DNA from: UBA11606 sp039815945
GTDB taxonomy: Bacteria; Actinomycetota; Acidimicrobiia; Acidimicrobiales; Aldehydirespiratoraceae
Assembly (NCBI GenBank): GCA_039815945.1
Contig: JBCBYI010000080.1
Coordinates: forward strand, 1-16,646
Direction: 5' to 3'
Length of the DNA stretch: 16,646 bases
Positions 14,797 to 16,646 of the stretch are shown piece by piece (the stretch's first letter is position 1; the number at the start of each line of letters is the position of its first letter). The notes beneath the pieces were generated by a model, which was given only the letters and a program-made list of their open reading frames with translations, had not been told where the DNA came from and made no database searches. Both the position numbers and the translations under genes were made by a program.

Positions 14797-15621
14797 CTAG
14801 CGAACCGCCGCCGGCTGGCGGATGCCGGCCCGGCTCGCGCGGCGAGGACGGCCGATCCGCACCTCGGTGCCGGGGGTCCAGTGCACGACCGGCTGACCCT
14901 CGGGTTCGGGAAGCCCCGCGGCGTCGAGGAGTTCGTCGTCGAGTTCGAGCAACTCACCGCGGAACAGCGGCCAGCGACCATGGTCGACCGGGGCGTAGAG
15001 GGTGGTCGCTCGTCGCGAGTCCATGGCGGGGAAGCGGGAGTAGAGCCCCCAGCGAGAGGTGAGGAACCGCTCGAAATCCGAGACGTCGTCGTCGGCGATC
15101 GGTTCGCCGATCCGGACGACGCTGTGGTGCGCCGGCACGGCGCCCTCGCTCGTACGGCGGCGCGGCCAGCGGCGAACGGAGTCGTAGCGCCACACGCCGT
15201 CGGTCTCGCGGCGGCCGGCATCGATCGACATGTCGGCCCAGAAGTAGGGGAGTCCGTAGAACGCCCGGGCCGTGAGCGAGGCGAGGAGCCCACCCGCCTC
15301 CAACGAGCAGAACCACACGCCGGGCGTGCCGTCGACGCCGCGCACATAGGTGCGGACGTTGGTCTCCGGGAAGGTGCCGACGATCGGCAGCTTCAACCCT
15401 CCGGGCGTGCCGACGACCATCTCGAAGGGCACGAGCGCGACCCACGCCCGTTCGACCCCGTCGGCGTCGGGCCAGGTGTCGATGGTCAGGTCGTCGGGCA
15501 ACAGCACCTGCACGACCTCGGGCGGGTACGGGTAGTGGACGAAGAGGAGGTCACGCCACCACATGCGCATGACCTCGAAGCGGACCCGCTCGTGGGCGAG
15601 CGGCGGGTACGGATCGGTCAT
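14797..15621 (-). CDS. DUF2071 (YqjF-like) family protein
   Basis: 274 residues from ATG 15621, with GGAG just upstream but unusually close. An in-frame ATG at 15657 is the alternative and would add 12 residues. Characteristic family segments are WWRDLLFVHYPYPPEVVQVLLP (about 21-42), AWVALVPFEM, FPETNVRTYVRG (about 84-95), GVWFCSLEAG (about 101-110) and LPYFWADMSID (about 124-134). Length is close to the usual 230-270 for this family. DUF2071 proteins adopt an acetoacetate-decarboxylase-like fold, but no reaction is firmly established. I do not see a signal peptide or membrane segment, so the protein is likely cytoplasmic. The C-terminal 20 residues are Arg/Ala-rich and look unstructured. It is divergent from the PycTM-like gene across a 99-bp gap. 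No functional link to its neighbours is evident. Confidence 0.9.
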   Translation of the reverse strand: MTDPYPPLAHERVRFEVMRMWWRDLLFVHYPYPPEVVQVLLPDDLTIDTWPDADGVERAWVALVPFEMVVGTPGGLKLPIVGTFPETNVRTYVRGVDGTPGVWFCSLEAGGLLASLTARAFYGLPYFWADMSIDAGRRETDGVWRYDSVRRWPRRRTSEGAVPAHHSVVRIGEPIADDDVSDFERFLTSRWGLYSRFPAMDSRRATTLYAPVDHGRWPLFRGELLELDDELLDAAGLPEPEGQPVVHWTPGTEVRIGRPRRASRAGIRQPAAVR

Positions 15622-15658
15622 GACTCCATCATCTCGCGCGGAAACTACCGACGACATG

Positions 15659-15673
15659 GCGGGGAACCCCCGC
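15659..15673. promoter_or_regulatory. Small hairpin/inverted repeat in the DUF2071-PycTM-like divergent gap
   Basis: GCGGGG-AAC-CCCCGC has perfect 6-bp arms and a 3-base loop. It lies in the 99-bp divergent region, 48-62 bp upstream of the GTG at 15721 and 38-52 bp upstream of the DUF2071 ATG at 15621. It could be an operator or part of a leader; G/C-only arms make chance occurrence likely in this genome. Confidence 0.22.
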
Positions 15674-15720
15674 TTGCTCCTCTACGCTGCTCGGCGTCTT
15701 CCACCAGACGGGATCGCAAG

Positions 15721-16239
15721 GTGACCACCGAGCAGCCGGAGCGTGTCGAACACGCCGACGCCATCAACTATGTGTTGCGCACTGCGCAGCAAAACACGCT
15801 GCACCTTTCGGCGATGGCCGATCAGAAGGCGAGCGTGGTGCTCGGCGCGTCATTCGTGATGGCGAGCATCGTGTTCTCCGACGTCGCCGGCGATACCGAC
15901 CCCGCCCTCGCCTCGATCCTGCTCGCCGTCACCGCCGTGGTGTCGGGGTTGTTCGCCGCGCTCGCCGTCATGCCCCGCGGCGTGTCGTCGAAGAACTCGG
16001 ACGGCTCGACGAACGTGTTGTTCTTCGGCCATGTCGCGACGATGGACCACGACGAGTACTTCGACCGGATGCAGGACGTGCTCGAGTCGGGGCCGACGAT
16101 CTACGGGGCGATCCTCGAGGACCTCTACCAGGCGTCGCAGGTGCTGATGTTTCGCAAGTACCGGCTACTGCGGTACTCCTACGTCGCGCTCACCGTCGGC
16201 ATGGTCGCCACGCTGATCGCCGTGCTGATCGACGCCTGA
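15721..16239 (+). CDS. PycTM/DUF5706-like three-helix membrane protein (Pycsar-effector-like)
   Basis: 172 residues from GTG 15721; the frame is open far upstream, but antisense to DUF2071, so that part is not coding. The N-terminal helix (residues 10-32) leads to ADQKAS at 33-38, then TM1 (about 38-56), TM2 (about 62-84), a cytoplasmic segment (about 86-150) and TM3 (152-171). The AD-x-KAs entry to TM1, the NVLFFGHVATMDHDEYFDRM segment and the LEDLYQASQVLMFRKYRLLRYSY stretch match the pattern I know for PycTM/DUF5706. In Pycsar antiphage systems such proteins respond to cCMP or cUMP and disrupt the inner membrane. No pyrimidine cyclase gene is adjacent in the window: upstream is DUF2071, and downstream is a 0.4-kb stretch cut by the edge. 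Some DUF5706 members may have non-defence roles. The membrane topology is clear; the family match is from memory; a defence function is inference. Confidence 0.75.
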   Translation: MTTEQPERVEHADAINYVLRTAQQNTLHLSAMADQKASVVLGASFVMASIVFSDVAGDTDPALASILLAVTAVVSGLFAALAVMPRGVSSKNSDGSTNVLFFGHVATMDHDEYFDRMQDVLESGPTIYGAILEDLYQASQVLMFRKYRLLRYSYVALTVGMVATLIAVLIDA

Positions 16240-16245
16240 CACAAC

Positions 16246-16308
16246 GTCAGGGTCACGCACCGTGGTGGTCGCCGTGGCCCCGGTCACGCCCTCGACGTGA
16301 CCGCTGAC
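16246..16308 (+). terminator. Imperfect long inverted repeat just after the PycTM-like stop codon
   Basis: GTCAGGGTCACG (16246-16257) and CGTGACCGCTGAC (16296-16308) are reverse complements apart from one extra base and one mismatch-like bulge, with a 38-base loop. The repeat begins seven bases after the stop at 16239. It could form a 3' stem that stabilises or ends the transcript; there is no T-run. Confidence 0.3.
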
Positions 16309-16367
16309 CTGCCGTTCCGTCAGCCCCACGACAGACGAGTGGCGCATCTGAACCCAAGATGAATCCT

Positions 16368-16396
16368 GCCGACGACCACTTGTGGTGGTCGTCGGC
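16368..16396. other. Perfect 12-bp stem hairpin, intergenic
   Basis: GCCGACGACCAC and GTGGTCGTCGGC are exact reverse complements separated by the 5-base loop TTGTG. It lies about 130 bp after the PycTM-like stop and about 55-65 bp before the next possible start. It may be a terminator without a U-tract, a leader-RNA structure for the right-edge gene, or a binding site. It is the strongest inverted repeat I found in the window. Confidence 0.75.
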
Positions 16397-16458
16397 CGAC
16401 TGCTAAGAACTGCAGCGGCGATGGGGCGGGCGGCGTTGGGCTCCCGCGGATGGGAGAC

Positions 16459-16646
16459 ATGGTGAGGAACCCGCGACTTCGGGCGGCGTCCGGTTTCGGT
16501 CCGATCGGGACCGGAAACTGGATCGAGCAGCAGTTCTGGGCGGTGGTCGCCTTCATCCTCGTGGCCACCACGATCGCTACCCCGGTGCTCCAGCAGGCGG
16601 TGAGTGATCTGAGCGCCTCGCTCGACGACGCATTCTCGTCGAGCCA
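16459..16646 (+). CDS. Possible small membrane protein, truncated by the right window edge
   Basis: The frame is open from ATG 16459 (alternatives ATG 16450 or GTG 16462; a GGGAG at 16452-16456 fits the GTG best) to the edge, 62 codons so far. A short basic, Gly-rich start (VRNPRLRAASGFGPIG) is followed by NWIEQQ, then one hydrophobic helix (FWAVVAFILVATTIATPVL, about residues 26-44) and an acidic amphipathic segment (QQAVSDLSASLDDAFSSS). The layout loosely recalls small Flp-type pilins, but the usual Flp processing motif is not present. I do not recognise a family. It may instead be a membrane-bound partner of the upstream PycTM-like protein, but nothing in the sequence shows this. The real length is unknown. 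Confidence 0.45.
   Translation, partial: MVRNPRLRAASGFGPIGTGNWIEQQFWAVVAFILVATTIATPVLQQAVSDLSASLDDAFSSS

Larger units (their letters stand above)
16240..16449 (+). other. Intergenic stretch between the PycTM-like gene and the right-edge partial gene
   Basis: About 210 bp with no convincing gene. It contains the imperfect inverted repeat after the PycTM-like stop and the perfect 12-bp hairpin at 16368-16396. The short antisense frames here have atypical composition and no recognisable motif. I could not assign a promoter. Confidence 0.5.

Noticed and set aside
14881..15720. Apparent N-terminal extension of the PycTM-like gene
   Set aside because: The frame is open but antisense to DUF2071; homology-like sequence begins only after GTG 15721.
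16320..16571. Minus-strand open frame of 83 codons at the right end
   Set aside because: It crosses the strong hairpin and is antisense to a frame with a clear hydrophobic helix; Pro/Arg-rich with no motif.

Overview
This is a GC-rich window (clearly above 65% GC by eye) whose genes start with ATG or GTG, have strongly G/C-biased third codon positions and produce long spurious antisense open frames. Gene content points to a free-living, high-GC actinobacterium, perhaps of the Acidimicrobiia. The basis is SLH plus RCC1 surface proteins, a thiolase beside an HMG-CoA-synthase-like/OB-fold fusion, a DUF2071 protein and a winged-helix/STAND regulator. The lineage is inference; no rRNA or other marker gene is present. 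I found no tRNA, rRNA, CRISPR array, insertion sequence or phage gene.

Layout. Positions 1-2000 (minus) hold a large winged-helix plus STAND-ATPase regulator, cut by the left edge. It is divergent from a 1262-residue membrane-anchored, probably extracytoplasmic protein (2148-5936, plus) built from about 330-residue tandem repeats and a cysteine-rich tail. Next on the plus strand is a gamma-glutamyltransferase-family Ntn hydrolase (5994-7550), convergent with and overlapping by 4 bp an M20 metallopeptidase (7547-8884, minus). A possible small one-pass membrane protein (8953-9159) precedes a two-gene operon with a TAATG junction: an HMG-CoA-synthase-like/DUF35 OB-fold fusion (9215-10624) and a lipid-transfer-type thiolase (10624-11817).

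Convergent to that operon is a secreted protein with three SLH domains and a seven-unit RCC1 region (11872-14706, minus). A DUF2071/YqjF-like gene (14797-15621, minus) lies upstream of it. Divergent from DUF2071 is a 172-residue, three-helix membrane protein resembling the Pycsar effector family PycTM/DUF5706 (15721-16239, plus). The right end holds a perfect 12-bp hairpin and the start of another small membrane protein cut by the edge.

How the genes may work together. The thiolase and the HMGS-like/OB fusion very probably form one acyl-CoA enzyme complex, by analogy with archaeal thiolase/HMGCS/DUF35 complexes. The fusion lacks the HMGS catalytic Glu and the zinc-ribbon cysteines, so true HMG-CoA synthesis is doubtful. 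The GGT-like and M20 enzymes both suggest hydrolysis of peptides or amidated amino acids. The two large exported proteins are surface components with no assignable partner here. The most interesting candidates are the thiolase/fusion pair, the repeat protein and the orphan PycTM-like gene, for which no cyclase is visible in the window.
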